The notes under the pieces: generated by a model
What the model saw: only the letters and a program-made list of their open reading frames with translations
Databases searched by the model: none
What the model was told of the DNA's origin: nothing
In this document: positions 1 through 15,500 of the stretch, piece by piece
How the letters are laid out: every line of letters begins with the position of its first letter
Position numbering within the stretch: position 1 is the stretch's first letter
Position numbers and translations under genes: made by a program
Assembly (NCBI GenBank): GCA_024529925.1
Contig: JAFEUB010001122.1
Coordinates: 733,501-797,500 of the forward strand
Direction of reading: 5' to 3'
Source: Ophthalmolycus amberensis
Taxonomy: Eukaryota > Chordata > Actinopteri > Perciformes > Zoarcidae
Length of the DNA: 64,000 bases

Positions 1-1864
1 ACACAATTAATAGACATGCAAAGAAAAAGAAGCTACGCAGCATTCAAATGTTGGTTTAGAATTTGAATGTCAACGTCATTAATGGAACTTCTTACTATTG
101 GGAACAGCCCAATTGTTCACGCTTGGCTCACTGTCACACTGTCATGGTTTACTGGGATACTTGATTGGAACAAAGCCACTATTCTCCTGCTTTGACGAGT
201 CAACATGTCTGCTGTGACAAAGGCCTGTTTAATAGTGTGTGTGTGTAACATGCTTTCTAATACATAGAGACATGGAGAGGGAGAGTGTGACTCAAAAAAC
301 AAATAAAAAAGTAAAGTATTACACTGTGAGAAAGACACTACCAACACAGTCGTCACACACTGGATTTGAAGATGTTCCTTGTTTTGTGATAGATGGAAGA
401 TGTAGGTGAGCAGCTTAGCTTCCATGGACTGAACAGATATCTGTGCAGGTAGTGTAGGCTGCGGTGGCATGAATCATTACTTACCTGCACAGTTCTTTGC
501 ATTTGAATGACTTAATTTACTATGCAAACACTAAAAGTCACAGGGAGGATTTAAGAAACTTTCATCTATAATTTTGAAAGAGGATAACTATTTTTTAAAG
601 TCTGTAAGTGATGGTGGCAGGTTGTCTTCAGGAGGTGTTCTACAGCTAGCTGAATGTTTTTCCTCTGCCAGATATGTTGAAGAGTTTCGTTTATTTTCCT
701 CCGCTCTAAATCCACAGCGCACCATGACCTTCAGCATAATGAGGTCTCAGTATTACACCATTAATATTGATATCCCTTACCAACATTCCATTTTCGGAGA
801 ACAAGTTACTAAAAGTATTGCCGGAGCTATTCCTTAATACCCTCTGCCTTCAAAAAAGGGATGTTATGGATTGCGTGGGGAAACGTCAAGCTTCAGTATT
901 AATTCATTTAATTTGCTGGTCTGTTATGAATCAGGAAATGAAGTCATGTATTACTGTATATAAGCATTATATATGAATTTTCCATACATAGCTCACATAG
1001 TTGAGTTTGATACGCTTCTTTAGCATAAATGTTACTTAAACACCAACGCTTCCAAGGAGAATATTCATTCTGATGAGTTATTTATTCATTAATTCATTCA
1101 GCCTTTAACCTCTTCTTCAGTTTTACAGCTAGTGGAGGTATTGATCATTTGAAACTGGAACCTAAGGATCCATTGATCTATTCTAGCTTATCCTGAGCTG
1201 CATCTCAAATGAATCTTTCAGCTTTCAGATGATGTATACTACTTCAATGTGGAATGTACTGTAGACCTGCTATCTCTCCCTAAAAATCCCCTCTACCCCC
1301 TAAAATAGTGGTTTATGGTAAAGACAGGTGGAATGGAAGAGGTATATTACACTTGGAAAGAACGGTGTATAAAAGTAGAATAAATACAGATAATTGGTAA
1401 GAACAAAAACATATATATCTTCGTCCATGTTGGATGGATGCATGCCACAAATCCAATCAGAAACACATAATGTACGTATGCGTTCTGCCAGCTTTGGGAG
1501 AGAATAACAATTTGATTAAAAACAGACCTAGCGCTCAAGAAACCTCCCCACTAGATTAAACACACCAGCTGTGGCCTGCATCTACATCAACCTGCCCTCC
1601 AGATTTCCCTGAGACCCAAAACTCTCCACAAGTCTCCAAAGATGCTGCAGCTTCTTCCTCTTCCGGATCTTCCAACAATTTGTTGCCGTGTCTCCTCTAC
1701 GCTTATTATTTTCTAAATAAAGACATGCCGAGCTGTCTTCTCCTTCATTTTACACAGCCCCAGAGTGAGACACTGAGGGTGGGGTGGAGTTTGGCTGAGT
1801 TAGAGTGGGCGGATGGAGGGATTCACTGATGTCCTGGCTTACCTTGGCTTTAAAACTTTAATGC

Positions 1865-2080
<216 letters not shown>

Positions 2081-4746
2081 CTTTCATTGCTCAGCTGAGC
2101 AGAAAATCATTACTGATGGAGTGCCATCTTCAAGGGATTTCCCCGCCGCTGCTATGGATGGGAAGGAATGGAGGAGGTGAGCATCTGAAAATAGAGACAT
2201 CAGGGGTTTGCAGGGGAAGGAAGAAAAATAAACTATGGATGAAGAAAGAAAAGTGCGGGGTGCGTACTTTAGCCATGCTGGGAGAGGCCCTCTAGAGTCA
2301 GCAGCGTCAGTCACTCTGATGGTGCAGTTGTTCTGTCCAGAGAGAAATATCATAGACTATTGTATGTAGTGCCATGAAATATAGTGCAGTGGTCAAAATC
2401 CATTCAAATCAAGATATACTCAGTTATGGATTGTTGTGTTTTATAAGATGTCCATTTTTCCCAAGTAAAAACATTTTAAATGTAAAAAAAGATATTCCAT
2501 CTGATGTCCATGTGATATAACAGAATTAGAAATTGTGAATCATCCATGATGCACCTTAGAATGATAAAAATAGAAAAGAGGTGACGCACCAGCGACGAGT
2601 GGTTCATCTTTTTGTACCGAGTTGAAAACGGATGGATGATGTACAAATGGAGAAACCAACAATGGTTGGAGCACCACAATCCTCCAAAACAGCTCCAGTG
2701 CTCTTTCAGGTAGATTCTATGAACCGTACTGGAAGACTGAAAACCATATTTTCAAAGAAATATTCCCTCATGTGGTGTTTTGATGATTATGGCTGAGAGC
2801 GCAGTCCAACATGTTGCTCTGAAATCTACCATAGATTTTAAACTGCGTGGAGGTCTGGAGACAGGGAAGGCCATGACCTATATTTCACATCATTTTAATC
2901 AACCCATTAAGTGGGACATGTTTATTATATTTATTAAGGTTTTTTCCTTTGATTTGTCACCCGTGTGTATATATATAAATGAATAGATATTTAAATAAAT
3001 TAAATCCAATGTCTACCTCATTATATCAGTCTCTACAGACATACACAATCTACCGAATGATGTCATTTCAGTAGGTGACACCTGCTGATTACCGTTTATC
3101 CAAATGAGCTTTAATTGAATGTCAGGCTTACAGCTGTGAGTTCAGACATTCTGCTCCTAAACCGGTGAAATCACAGCAGCAGCTGTAAACCGCTCTTCTC
3201 AACAGTTGTTCTATGATTCACTGTCGGAGCCGCTCCAGGATCTTTCTCTGTCGGTGACAAAATCACTGTAGTCCTTCTCCGTGCTGTTCAGTTGAAAGAG
3301 AAACTTGATCAAATTCACAAATTAAAATGTGAATTATTTAGGCTGGATATTTCTTTAATAAACTGAATTGTGCTGTAAGGAAGTATCTTTTAATTAGTAT
3401 AATGTGTCCAGTATACCACTAGCAGTGCACTTTGATGTCAATTTAAAGTGATAGCCGTAATGAAGCATGCGTCTATGCTGATCGGACAGCACCTTCTCAT
3501 TTGTCTTATTCATGATCAAACAGAGCACATTCATCATAATGTATGATCATTGGAAATGTTGCTTTGAAAGAAGAGCCTTTGTACCTAAGCTTAGCAGCCT
3601 GCTGCCGCTTAATGAGCTGCTTATTATGACCTTATGTAACAATGAGCAATGTGGTAAGAAGCAGTTGAAATGCAAATATTCTTTTGTTCTCATAGTCATT
3701 ATACATGCTACTACAAAACGGACTTTACCACTTGGAGCATTGTAGGCAGGAAGTATGGCAACAATTTTCCTATATTGCTAATATTTTCATTTGTTTAGTT
3801 TGTTCGTTATTTATTTCTATTATGTATTCCATTTTAAAGTTTATTATTGTTTTTATTTATTCGATTATAATGTTTTTACACAGCTGTACAAGTTATAAGT
3901 ACAATTTGACCCACAGAACAGCTAATAACGGCTACCAAAGCTTTTGTGTCAACTGCCCGGAATATGCAGCTTGTTAATGTTTGGTAAGAGCAAACAAATC
4001 AACAACAACATTAAGGTTAATGTTGGTCAATTTAAGCGAGCATAATCACATAATGAGGGAGAACGCTCGGGCTGTGAGGAACCCCTGAAGATTCGTTGTC
4101 TACAACATCAGGAGGATACGTCCCTTCCTCACCATGGATGCAATTCAGGTTCTGGAGGAGTCAAGACTCTTTCTCTCTCTCTCTCTCTCTCAAAGGGGAA
4201 GAAGAACACTGTCATATTTATATTTTAGATGATGTCATGGAACATACTGAGTGTGATATGATTATTGTAGGTCAGTGACAGAGCAGATTCACTTTGAGAT
4301 CACCCAGCAGTCTCTCCTGTACATGACTGGTAGAGAAGGTGATTTGGGACAGAAGGCTGATTGAAGGAGTAATGAGCTGTGGAAGACAGCTGGCTCCTCA
4401 GGGATCAGAGGAGAAACTCTGCTCTGCCGGTTCCTCCTCCTCCCAAGCACCAAGGGAGCAGTGTAGTTTCTCCACAAAAGATCCACTTAATTTCCCTAAT
4501 CAAAGTTTAATATGTTCATGGCACTTTACCTTCTCCTCTCTGCACACACTAGCTTTCTCCTACTTACCGATCCAATTCAAGTTTGGCCACCTTGCTGATG
4601 TAATAATCCTTCAATTTCCTCTTCATCTCTGAACTCCAGCCCTCCTGTACTTCTGTCAGTGTGTCATCCATAGTCATTGGTGCATCCCAACGTTTGATGA
4701 GTTTCATCAAAAAAAAAAAAAAGCTAACTTACAATTTATTACTCTG

Positions 4747-5166
4747 AGGGTGCTCCGATCAATATTTTTGGGACCCATCAGCGATCTCTGGAAGCAGTAT
4801 TGGCCGATAACGATTGGAGCAGAAGAGAAAGTAGCAGTACATTTGTCAAGTGGCAGTAAATGTACAGTGTATGTTGCAGTTTGTCCATGAAAAAAAACCG
4901 CAGCTCCTCGATGTGCTTGAGACGCGAGCATGTACTGAGCCTGTGCAGACAAGTGCATAGATTAAATGAGTGTACGTGTTGCGTGAGAAGTGTGAATAAA
5001 AAACAGTTGCGTGGTAAATCCATTTTAATAGCATGTAGATAAATGATCGCAAGTTTTGCATCATCTGATCGGTTCTTCTGATCGGCCTTTATAGAGACCA
5101 ACGATCAAACTATGTAAGACGGGTATTGGCCGATAGCAATCAGTGGCTGATCATTCGGAGAACCCT
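4747..5166. mobile_element. hAT-like MITE relic
   Basis: The ends AGGGTGCTCCGA and, in reverse complement, AGGGTTCTCCGA form an imperfect terminal inverted repeat. GTATTGGCCGATA-like text occurs near both ends. It resembles fish hAT MITEs carrying CCGATC motifs. The flanking 8-mers do not match, so no target duplication is preserved. There is no coding capacity. Confidence 0.5.
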
Positions 5167-5399
5167 TATTATTGTCAAAACAGTTAAAGGTGAGATGATC
5201 CACTTGGAAAGTTGTAGTATGTCTCACCTCTACCATCCATTGACCATATGACTTGCAGGTATTTTCTTCCCTGAGTCGTATACGAAAGGATTACTATATT
5301 TTCTTCTAAAAACATATAGCCTGTTCAAATTTACATTTTTGTGCTGAGAATTTGTAGCCACACAAGCAGACTTGCTTCTAGGGATAGCAATGTCAATTG

Positions 5400-5490
5400 G
5401 TCAGCCGGTTGTTTCACCACTTTGTTCCGGTCTGAAATATCATCAAGAACTATTTGTTTGATTTCCATGACATTTTGAACAGACATTTGT
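5400..5490 (-). repeat. Dispersed repeat relic, copy A
   Basis: Its reverse complement contains CAAAATGTCATGGAAATCAA and then TAGTTCTTGATGATATTTCA, closely paralleling 52188-52240 on the + strand. It is an unclassified old dispersed family. Confidence 0.5.
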
Positions 5491-8400
5491 GATTCCCAAA
5501 GGAGGGATCCCTTGACTTTTCAGGTAGAGGCACCAGCAGGTTGACGTGTTTGGTTTGGAGTAAAATATCTTGACAACTATTCCTCTATATAGCATTACCG
5601 GAAGTTTTCAGCTGTCCGGTGAAATATTTCAACTTTTACGAGATGGATCGGCGCAAACCATGGTCTCCAGAGGATGAACCCGTTACTTTGATGTTCCCTT
5701 GACTTTTATTTAGTTCTACTAAGAATATTAAAATGATTGAGGAGGAAACTAGGAAACCAGGAAACCTTTACTACCAGGCAGATTTGAGGATACTTCTGCA
5801 ATTCAGCCCTTTAGGACAGACCTGTAAAACCTGTTTCACAACACAAACAAACTGGCTTTAGCTACCATTCCAGACCTAGGGCCCTATTTTTTGTTGGGCT
5901 GTGACGATCAGTGCTGTTTGGTATTTTGCGGATGTTAAAATGTGCTTCACCTCTCTGTGTGGTATTTTATTGCTCAGTGCAAATGTCTTTAGAGTCACAA
6001 CAGCAGGGAGGTTTATTCAAATGAGGTACCACAAAGACAGAGTTTTGGTATTTTATTGAAAATTGACTTTATTGTGAGAACAAACTTCTCAGAACATTTG
6101 TTTTGGACACAAATCACTTTATCAACATGAGCAAACAAAATACAAAACGCATATCAAAATAGTTTTCACACTCTATACATTTAAATTGGCATTAAAAATA
6201 CAGATTGTTGTGGTTAAAGCAGAAATGCATGTATTTATATATGAAGGATTCTTACAGTATCTGTTGTCCACCTCTGCTTTATACCGTGTAAAAAGCTTGT
6301 CCTTCAGTTCATTAAATCCCTGCAGGCATCTGATGGCAGCAGGACACACATGTTGATAAGTCTGCAGCTACCAATTTAAGAAGTGACGCACCAGAGCGCA
6401 TTACGCACGACCGTGTGCGGTTACAAAGTAACCGCACACCTCTACAAACACCAGACTGCTCTGTTATAATTTGGTATTCTGTTGTTTATGCAAGAAACAT
6501 CGGGTTTTTGGAGCCCATTAATCCTGTATGTCACTGCCTCCTTTCCAACTTTCTTATTGGGCAAAGTGACATTTCATGCTGTATTCTTGAAACGCTGCTG
6601 TGTCACATTTTATGATATGATGTGAGTTACAGAATAAATAAAACTGAAATGGCACAGGAATGATAAAAAGCTGGCTGTCGCCTAAAACTACCGGCAGACT
6701 GATGCTTTTTAGAAATATTTTCCAAGCTTGACTCATTTCTGAAAAGAGCTATTGTTTGTTTGACAGTGTCGTCCTTTGGGTTGTTAGAATTTACTGTACC
6801 CCTGAAGTGACATCTTTTTCTTTTGGATGGTATAAATGCAGCTCTAATTAGAAAATACTACGGGAGATTGAAAGTCTTATTAGGCCGAAGTGCATTCAGG
6901 AGGTATTTGACAAAGGCTAGTGGGTTTTAGGTGAGACCAGAGTGAGGAAAGATCTAACAGCTCTCTCAGCCGACCTCACCACTCAAACCATTCAGCCTCA
7001 GCACTTATATCCTGTTGGAATGCACTGCAGTCTGTGAAGTTATACATGCACACATCTGCATCGCCGTCTGATTCCCCTCTTCAGTCCGTCACAGGGATGA
7101 ATTTTAGCTTCTAGCTGCATACCATGGATTGTATACATCATTAGCATATTCTTACAGCAGTATCACATACTGGACAACACATTTTTCATTTAATTTACTT
7201 GCGGTACTTTAGTCTCATTGCTAAGCAGTAAACATATTCACTTGCTGTATGTTTTGGTATCGGACAACTTCTGGTTCCTGTTTTGTAGCTCGAGTAGTAT
7301 TGACCGATCACGGTTGAACAGTCCACATGGAGAACACGAGGGCCGGAACACATTGGCCGAAATGCAGTTTTGCAATTTAGTTTTTTTATTAGCTCTATAG
7401 TAAACTGTTTACTGAGTAAAATGGCTACTTGTCACACAGACCGGTTGTAGAACTCGTCTCTCAACTCGCTCATCGGACTGTGAACAATGACCGGCACATG
7501 GAAGAGGAAGACTTGGCCCAGATAGCCGATGGGTTCATAGATTGGATGTGACCAAACACTCCTCTCTTCTCCTCTTCTCTTTCTTATCATTCTATGTTCA
7601 ACCCCTGAGCGACTTTACGTCTCCTTGCACAGAGGTTGGGTGGAAACACGCTCTCGCTGATGCAACCTCGTGCTTGGTCTCTGCTCTGTTTACTTCGGCT
7701 CGTCTGTTCCTGCCAGACTCCATTTTGAGTTAATCATCTCTTTTTATGTTTGGGAATTCCCCGAATTCCTTTTGCAGCAAACAAAGACAAAAAAATTAAC
7801 AAAATATTTCATCGGTTGTTCAAATTAAATTCAAAAGTAAACGGTCTTGGATTGTTTTGTATTTGATAAATGATGAAATGCCTTTGTTCCCGCCAAACAG
7901 TAAAGTGCTGGCACATATCAATGCAGATTTTGTGCATTATGTCTTTCATTAAAAAGTTTCTGATGATTAAGACTTTAGAACAAGTTGTCCTGGTTCCATC
8001 CATCCTGCTCTTTGTTCCTAGAGTGCTTTGCACACTCGGGGCCCATGCTGTTCTTATAAGAGACAGTGAGTCTCTCTGGTGTCATGTGGGATCTCATTAT
8101 TCTCCAGCATCAGGAACAACCTTTCAATGTGAGTGCCGTAGATTACGTCACTGTTAGGGTGGAATAGTTGTTGGATACAAATCCATGCAGGACGTCTATC
8201 GGGCTAACTGCTAACGGTGGCTTCAATTGTTGGTGGAGAAAACTGAATCACTTATACTCCATAACCTCATGATACGTTATACATGACGAGCTGAATGGGA
8301 CAAGTGTCAACAGACGAGAGTAGTTTTGTGCGATTATATTTAACATTGTCAAATTTCAACGAATTTAATTAAATCCACTGATCACTAAATTCAGTCAGGT

Positions 8401-8559
8401 CATATTTTCAGGTCATAAAAGCAGATTTAAATACGGCAGATGAGTTTTAAGTGCAGTTGTGAAAGTGGCGAGTGACGGAGAATGAGGTGCTGGGGGAGAG
8501 AGTTTCAGAGGGAGGGGGTATATATCCCTCGTTTCAGGTATAACCACCTGAAAAAAGGG

Positions 8560-8745
8560 ATCGTTGTGATTTTGTTGCCTTGGAATAAGCCCCCCATACC
8601 TACAAAGGGAGCGGGTCCTCTTGTTCACCGTTCTGCTCTAGCAAGGGACTTTTTACAATACCTGAAGGCCACCGTAGTTCTCCGACACACTGGGGAAGGG
8701 AGGGGTGAGCGGAGGGTTATTGCTAGAGGCCACAAAACCCTATAA
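8560..8745 (+). mobile_element. Probable TTAAAGG-family MITE relic
   Basis: Phrases such as GGAGCGGGTCCTCTTG and GGCCACCGTAGTTCTCCGAC match my recollection of a MITE family common in percomorph fish, of which 25395-25681 looks like another member. No ends or target duplication are visible. This rests on memory, not on in-window structure. Confidence 0.3.
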
Positions 8746-9472
8746 ATAGAATTGCTACAGACTTAGGGGCCGAACACACCGAAACAAGTCGCTAGAAAGG
8801 CTTCCCTTGCAAAACCATTGGTTTCCTCTCTCGCGCCGCATTGTTCAGGCGGTTTTTAGTGGCTTATTAAAGTTAAAATATTCTCAACTTTTCAGCGTCA
8901 GGCGAGAAGAATGAAACAAAGTGTTCAGTAAAAGTCAGTTAAGTCAAACATTAAAGGCAGCCCGGTAACTCATATGTTAAGCGGTGGTTCTCAAACTTTT
9001 TCCGTCATTCCCTCCTTCGGAGGAAGAAAAACAACTACTGAGTTAAACGCTCCAACGTACATGCACACTCAGAGACGCACGCCTTCTCTCCTCCAGGCTC
9101 CTGTGCCGAGCTGTCAGGGCTCCAAGCAGCAACCTGCTGTGACTTACAGCTGGCCCGACCTGTCAGCGCTACCCATGCACAGTAAACAATAACCCCCATG
9201 CCAGAAGGGAAATATACGACTGTTCTTCCTGTTGCCCGCCCCCTCCCCTTTGCCTGTAACTCACCCAAAATACACTTATCAAAGTGCTCAGTGGTTGTAA
9301 TCTTTAAAACTCTCATTTTTCATTTGAGTGTTTTATCTGTTGATTGTCTCCTGCAGGTCGTAAAATCTGTACTATAGAGGCCAAACGTTTTTATTGCTAT
9401 AGTCTGTGAGCTCCTCTTGTTTTCTGTCCAACTCTTATCAGCAGCTTTTCTTTGTCTGGTTTTCTCCCCCAG

Positions 9473-9532
9473 GTTTTGTATGCAGAAGAGTGCCAAGTTG
9501 GTGCCAGGGGTGACGTTAGACCTCATCGAGAA
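9473..9532 (+). CDS. rptor: rptor exon (probable exon 7): end of the caspase-like RNC domain
   Basis: A pyrimidine-rich acceptor (ctccccCAG) precedes the exon and the donor is gtaagt. The first G is the third base of a split Trp codon (human W277). It reads FCMQKSAKLVPGVTLDLIE and ends with two bases of a Lys codon. Human raptor has CVS where this has SAK; the rest agrees. The preceding coding stretch (around human 240-276) is not found in the 9.4 kb upstream, so that exon lies outside the window. Confidence 0.95.
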
Positions 9533-12500
9533 GTAAGTGGCATTCCACCGCCATCCTAAATAAACAAAAAAACGCTGTCGCAAGTCTTTGCTTCTTTTTG
9601 TCTCTCTCAGGAAGGTGAAGTCTAGAGAGGTCATTATCCTGGTTTCCTCGTGTCTGTCTCTCTGTCTGTCTTCCTGTCTGTCTCCTCTCTGCTGTTTTCC
9701 ATCCTGCAGGTACAATTCTCTGCCTTTGTTTTACCCTTCACAGCCAAAGCAGCAGTAGTTTGGCAGATTTAAAGCTCCACATTTCCTCTATAAACCTCCG
9801 GGTGCCAAGCGGCTGAGCGTGGAACATCTCTTGCTCTTAGGCACACACTCTGAGTGATATTAGTACTTAATATGGATTTCATATCCAAAGTTTCAGTAGT
9901 TTCACAGAACCATCGGGGGTCGTTTTTTCTTTTTCTCTTAGCCATAAGTGCGATGAAAGGTAAAATGACACCCATAAACTAAGTTAGTTGAGGAGGTTTA
10001 AGAAGTAGTCAGTAATTCAGAAGCAGGCTGTCACATCTCTGTTGTGTCTTTCTAGAAAAGACCTCGAGGTGCTAAACTTGAAGTGCTAAGCTTGAAGCTC
10101 AGGCAATTTCCCCCCATCAATGTGTTTTTAGCTGTTTATTAAGGACCAACTGTCATTAGTTCATTCTAGACAGGATTATACTTATACATATAATGAGCCT
10201 TGTCCATTATTTGAATACCACCCTTTATTGCAAAATATGCGGCCAGTTGTTTTTTTTGCCCAGATTTACAATTTACAAATTCATGTTTTATTTGTATCTT
10301 TTTTTCTGTTTTTGTTACATTTATGTTAATAGTTTCTTACTGTTTGTTTTTGCTTCCAACTGTTTGTCCATCAAATGCCAAATCTCCAAAAGCTGCAGGT
10401 CATGTTTTGGATTAATAAGGAATGTAGGGACTCACTGTTGGTTTCCTCGTTACATTTAACATCACAGAAACCGATTATTGGAGAAGTAATACATACTTAT
10501 TTAGATTTAAGGCTTTTCAAAATCATACTAATTGATCCAGTGAGTAAGTGGATCATTTTTGGGGAGTTAACATGTTCACTCTCAACATATTTCCTGTTTC
10601 AACAAGATTCACGAGGATTATTCATGAATTGAACAACATCTCTCACCTCTCCTCTCCACTGTTCTTACTTTTTTTAATTATCTTGAACAATGGACACTTC
10701 CTTTGATTTTCTTTTCACCCCATTCTGCTTATTCCTTCTCTTCTGTCAAGCACCACTTTTGTCCAGGGGATAAGCATTACACAGAAAAAGCCTTCGTACT
10801 GTACATAAAACTACTGCAGGATGGGAAACCACTAGAGCGATGACGAACGCCTTTGAAGATAATTTTTTTTCTGCCTTCTCAACCTCGCCAACATCAGTCG
10901 TTGGGTTTGACATCATTGAAGCTCGCCATTCATGCTTAAGTTCTCGTGTCCTCTTCAACTATTATTACTTGATTCACAAGAATAAAGAATGGGCTTCTGT
11001 GGAGAGGGGGAAAAGTAATTTATGAACCGTTTGCTGTAAGGGGAGTTTTAGCACCCACAAACGTCACACTAGTTTACGGCAGAGACAGCGCCGGGGAAAG
11101 AATGCTCACCGTATCTCATCTTATCTTCCGTTAGCATGGCATGAGTAACACCGAATAGAAACATCAGAGACGTGTCTAACAATGGTTTGAAATCAGTCTG
11201 ACGTAAATAGAAAAAAGCAAACATGGTTTCTTACAAGGACAAACAAACTGTGATCTGAATTCAAAGCTACAGTCACCAATCACTCAATCATCAATCATTC
11301 AGTCAATCAATCTTCATTTATAAGGAACAAGTCTTACATCAAATGAACTCCCAAGTTCTGAACATAAAAAGTCAAAAAGAACAAATATGTCATCAAAACA
11401 TTTCAATGAATAAAGACATTTAAAAGAGTAAAATAAAGTATAGTATAATAAAAGTATTCACTAAACCAAAGCCAGGCTAGAAATGTGTGTTCAGATATAT
11501 CCACACTCTCGGCTCTCCTCGGGCTCTCAGGCAGGCCGTTGGATAAGCAGGGGCCAGAGTGGCTAAAAGTTGCCTCAGACCCAAGGAACAACTAAGAGAC
11601 AACTATCGGAGGATTTGAGGGATTTAGTGGGTACATAATCTCTATAAACAGATTCTGCATTCACATGTAGAATTTGTAGGCAACGGACCAGATTTTGGCA
11701 TCGTAAGTGATCTGGTTTCCGTTTTAAGTCCGCGTCGTATTGACCAATCACGTTCAAGCAGTCTTTGGTTGAATGCAGGTAAACAGTCTGTGTGGTGAGC
11801 AAAAGAGGCAGCATACATTGGCCTAAATATAATCTCTAACAGGTGTCCAGAGCAGGTGTAATGTGTGCTCCCCTTCTGGTCCTGCTCAACACACAAGCAA
11901 CTGAATTTTGCATGAGTTGAAGTTGATCTACGGCTTTTTAGGAAGGCAAGAAAGTAGAGAATTACAATAGTCGAGTCTACGTGTGTTAAACCGTGCACAC
12001 ATTTCTTCGTATCCACCTGGGAGAGGAACAGACACACTGGCAATACTTTTCAAGTGATGAAAGGCAGTTTCGGTCAAGTTCTGGGCATTGAAAGGTAAAT
12101 AAGAGTCCATGATGAGACGTAGGTTTCTATCCTTGTGCCTGGGACTGAGTGCTAGTGACTTTAATTTAGAGGTCAGTTTCTTTCTCACAGCCTTTGCTCG
12201 AGTACCTCAGGTTTGTCCTGGATGAGCTGAAGAACGCTCTGATTCATCCAAGCATTCTCAAAGCATCTCCAATACATTTGTGGTGGGCATCGATAGGGCT
12301 CGTTACCTAGTCATACACAGGCGGGCTGTTCCGCTGTGTTTTATAAAAGCCTGTGCACTGCTGACTGCTTCAGACATAGCAGGGTTGTATGTTAATAAGA
12401 AGCCTGTAAGGTTAAGAGAGAGTTGAACAGCAAAAAAGTGCTGACCTGTTCCGTATTAGTCGGTATGCTCCACCGAAATTGGATTTGAGAAGTTGCCAAT

Positions 12501-15500
12501 TCCAAACAGTATTGAAAAACTAATAAAATGTCAAATTAATCATTGGATGACCTTGAATTGAAGTACAAATGCGGAAAGGTGGGATTTTATATAACGATAT
12601 GAAAGTAAATTGAGATTCTGACAAAATATTTCCCAATAAAATAAAAACCACCACGTATCTTAAATGTGAATCTATGCAGATTCATCAGGACTCTTCTCTG
12701 ATAATAAATCCGATTTTCTGCTCATAATACAATGTAAACTCCAGAGTTTGTGCATTTTACTCTGCTATAAACCACTTTTATTCTATAAACAGAACCATAA
12801 ACACATGGGAATGTTAGTACATATTGATACATCAGTAAGTGCAGCGGTACATGATTAACAGAAATCAGTATGGAATAAGCCGTGTGTTATGGTGAGGATA
12901 CAGCAGCAGTGTTGATCGCTTTTGGTTTTTTTAAATGCTCTCTCTAGCAACTAAAAGGCAGTAATTTGGACGTATTAGACCTTTCAGAAAACTCTTGGAC
13001 TTGGATGTTTACAACCGTATTTACAAGTGAGAAACTGTTAATCACGGTGACTCTGACGTGACATGAACGCAGCATTACATCTCACTAGAATAGAACACGT
13101 AGTTCACTAAAATTTCCCAATTCAGTGCTTTACTTCCTGCCCTTGATGTCTCAGCAGCCCTGAACATGACTGAAGACGGGCTTTTCATTTTTAATCAGTG
13201 GGGGTTGGTGGGGTCCATGATGCTTAAGTTGCGGTTTTGGTTCATTGCATGTTGTCCAGATGGCTAAATGTTGACTCAGCTGGAGTCCCACTGAGATAAA
13301 TAATGGATGGTCTCAGAGCTCATAAAATTGAAATGGAACCATCTCACCTCTCTGCTCTATGAAGCCAAGTCAAACACGTTTTCAGGAAATGCTTCATCAC
13401 AAAAGGAAATATCAATGATTATATTCTAATGGTAACACAAAAATCACACAAATTGACTTTCTTTGGAGGCTGCAACAGAGAGACGCAGGGCAGCTGGTTA
13501 TTAGTTGGCCTTTAATATATATCTGGGGTGATTGGTTTCAAATTCAAAGCATCTTTTCTTTTCCTTTGTCATCATTTTCTGTGTCCAAATAGCACATTTC
13601 TGCATGAGCAAATGGCTAATGGGCCGTACACTCACTGACCATTTCTCATTGGCCACGTGGTCACACCTTTTAAAGGTCAAACATAGTTGGAAAGCATGTA
13701 TCGAACACTCATCGCCCTGGAAATATTACAAACATTTGTTGCAAAATGTATTCAACATAATGTCATTATTGAGTAGTCGTGTGCTGTTAATTCGATTATT
13801 CCTCTGTCTATCCTCCATCTGTCTCCGCTTCCCACATACATCCAACACACATTCTGGTCGTATCCAATCAATAAAAAGCCTTTTAGATAAGAGAGTCACG
13901 ATGCAGAGAGCGTGTGGATTTTACCTGCTTACAATACACTCCATCTCCCTCAAGCTGCAGTAGCTCTCACTGTTTCCCTCACATTCGATCGCTCACAGTC
14001 TCTCTTTTGCACACACTCATCCCTTCTTTTTCATCTCCCATGGGGCTGACACAAGTGTGGTGGGTTGATCCCTATTCACAGCCTTCCCCTGAGTCTTTCA
14101 CAGCGAGTCCCCATCACCCAGGTGGGCAGGGCTGTCTCCTTAGTGTCTGACATTGTGTGGAGCCCTGCTGTGCTTGCTCACCGGGGGGGTCTCTAAAGTT
14201 AGACTCCATTATTGAAGGAATCATACAACTGTGATTGCATCTCAGCATTAATAATGCCGAGAAGATCCTCTATTGATCCTGTAAGGAAATACTTTATCTC
14301 TCTCAGAGAGATGTCGGACAGAAGAGTCTGCTATAAAGCAGAAACCATCGGGGGGGGTAGACATCTTTGCTCCAGACAAGAGCAACAGCTTTTCCCTTGT
14401 ATAGAGGACTTTGTGACCCTGTTCTTGTATCCAGACATATTCAGATTGTTTATTGATTCAGCTGAGGTGGGAGTTGGGAGTAAGGCATTAGGCGCTATAA
14501 AGCACCTTTTATATTTCTGTCCTGTCAGTATCACTGGTATCGAACAGGACACAACCAGTAAAAGCAAAGCCGGTGCCCCACAAGTAGTTACAATGCAGCT
14601 TACGATATGAGGCTTTATTTACTCACATGCCCACAAGCCTGCTTAATGTCCTACACCGCATAAAACAGCTGACCTGCAGCGCTGCACTGTGGCAGACATT
14701 AAGACCTCTGATGGTCTCGCTTATGTAAGTAGGTCATAGAGGCATCAGTTTTAAATTGAGACTGTTTCATAACCAGTAACTTTAAGTGTTGCTGTGTGGA
14801 TTTTCTATAGCTCCACATTTAACAGGCTAAATGAGTATAAAACACACTGCCCTGTTCACACATGCAGGGACTCAAATTAGCAGGCTTCCTCTTGCTTCTC
14901 ATAAACCTGAGTATCAAAGGTGTGTGTGGTGTTCAGCACGTGATTTACATACTCAACTCTGATTGGGCAGTTATCTTCTCCTGTTTTCACTATACTGGCC
15001 AAAGTAGTTCATTTGCCGAGGTAGGTGATTTCACTCAGAGTTTTTCTGATTCATCATATAGTTATTTATTAGCACTTTCATATAGTTCAGTTGGAGTAGA
15101 AAAAATGAATGGCAGCACTATGGTCAGAGACGTTGTTTTTGCACTTTACCTTATATGGTCACTTTATCAAATCCAATTAAATCAAATGCATTTCCGGTCC
15201 AGTCATGTTTTTGGAGCTGTCCCCTTGTGATTGTGTCATATTCTACATGCCATTCACATCACAACTTGATCTACCTGTAATCTGTGCTCTCATGTATTTG
15301 ATTGGCTGATGCAGTTCGTTTTTGGATGCTGCTGCATTGCATTTTGGCAAAAGGCTGAGCCAGACAACTTTTGTGGTGAAATTCATCTTTTTTTTCTTTC
15401 TTTATCGTTCTGAACACTTCTAAATATTTTGTTAAGTGTGAGCAGGGCTTATGTTTGACCTTTCAACTTTATGCCTAAAGTGTAGAGATGTAAAGTTTTC

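Noticed and set aside
4739..5174. Target duplication around the 4.75-5.17 kb hAT-like relic
   Set aside because: The flanking 8-mers TTACTCTG and TATTATTG do not match.
13532..14610. Open frames of 143 and 132 codons in the second intron
   Set aside because: No recognisable domain, no splice context and no protein-like composition. The second is also partly open on the antisense strand.
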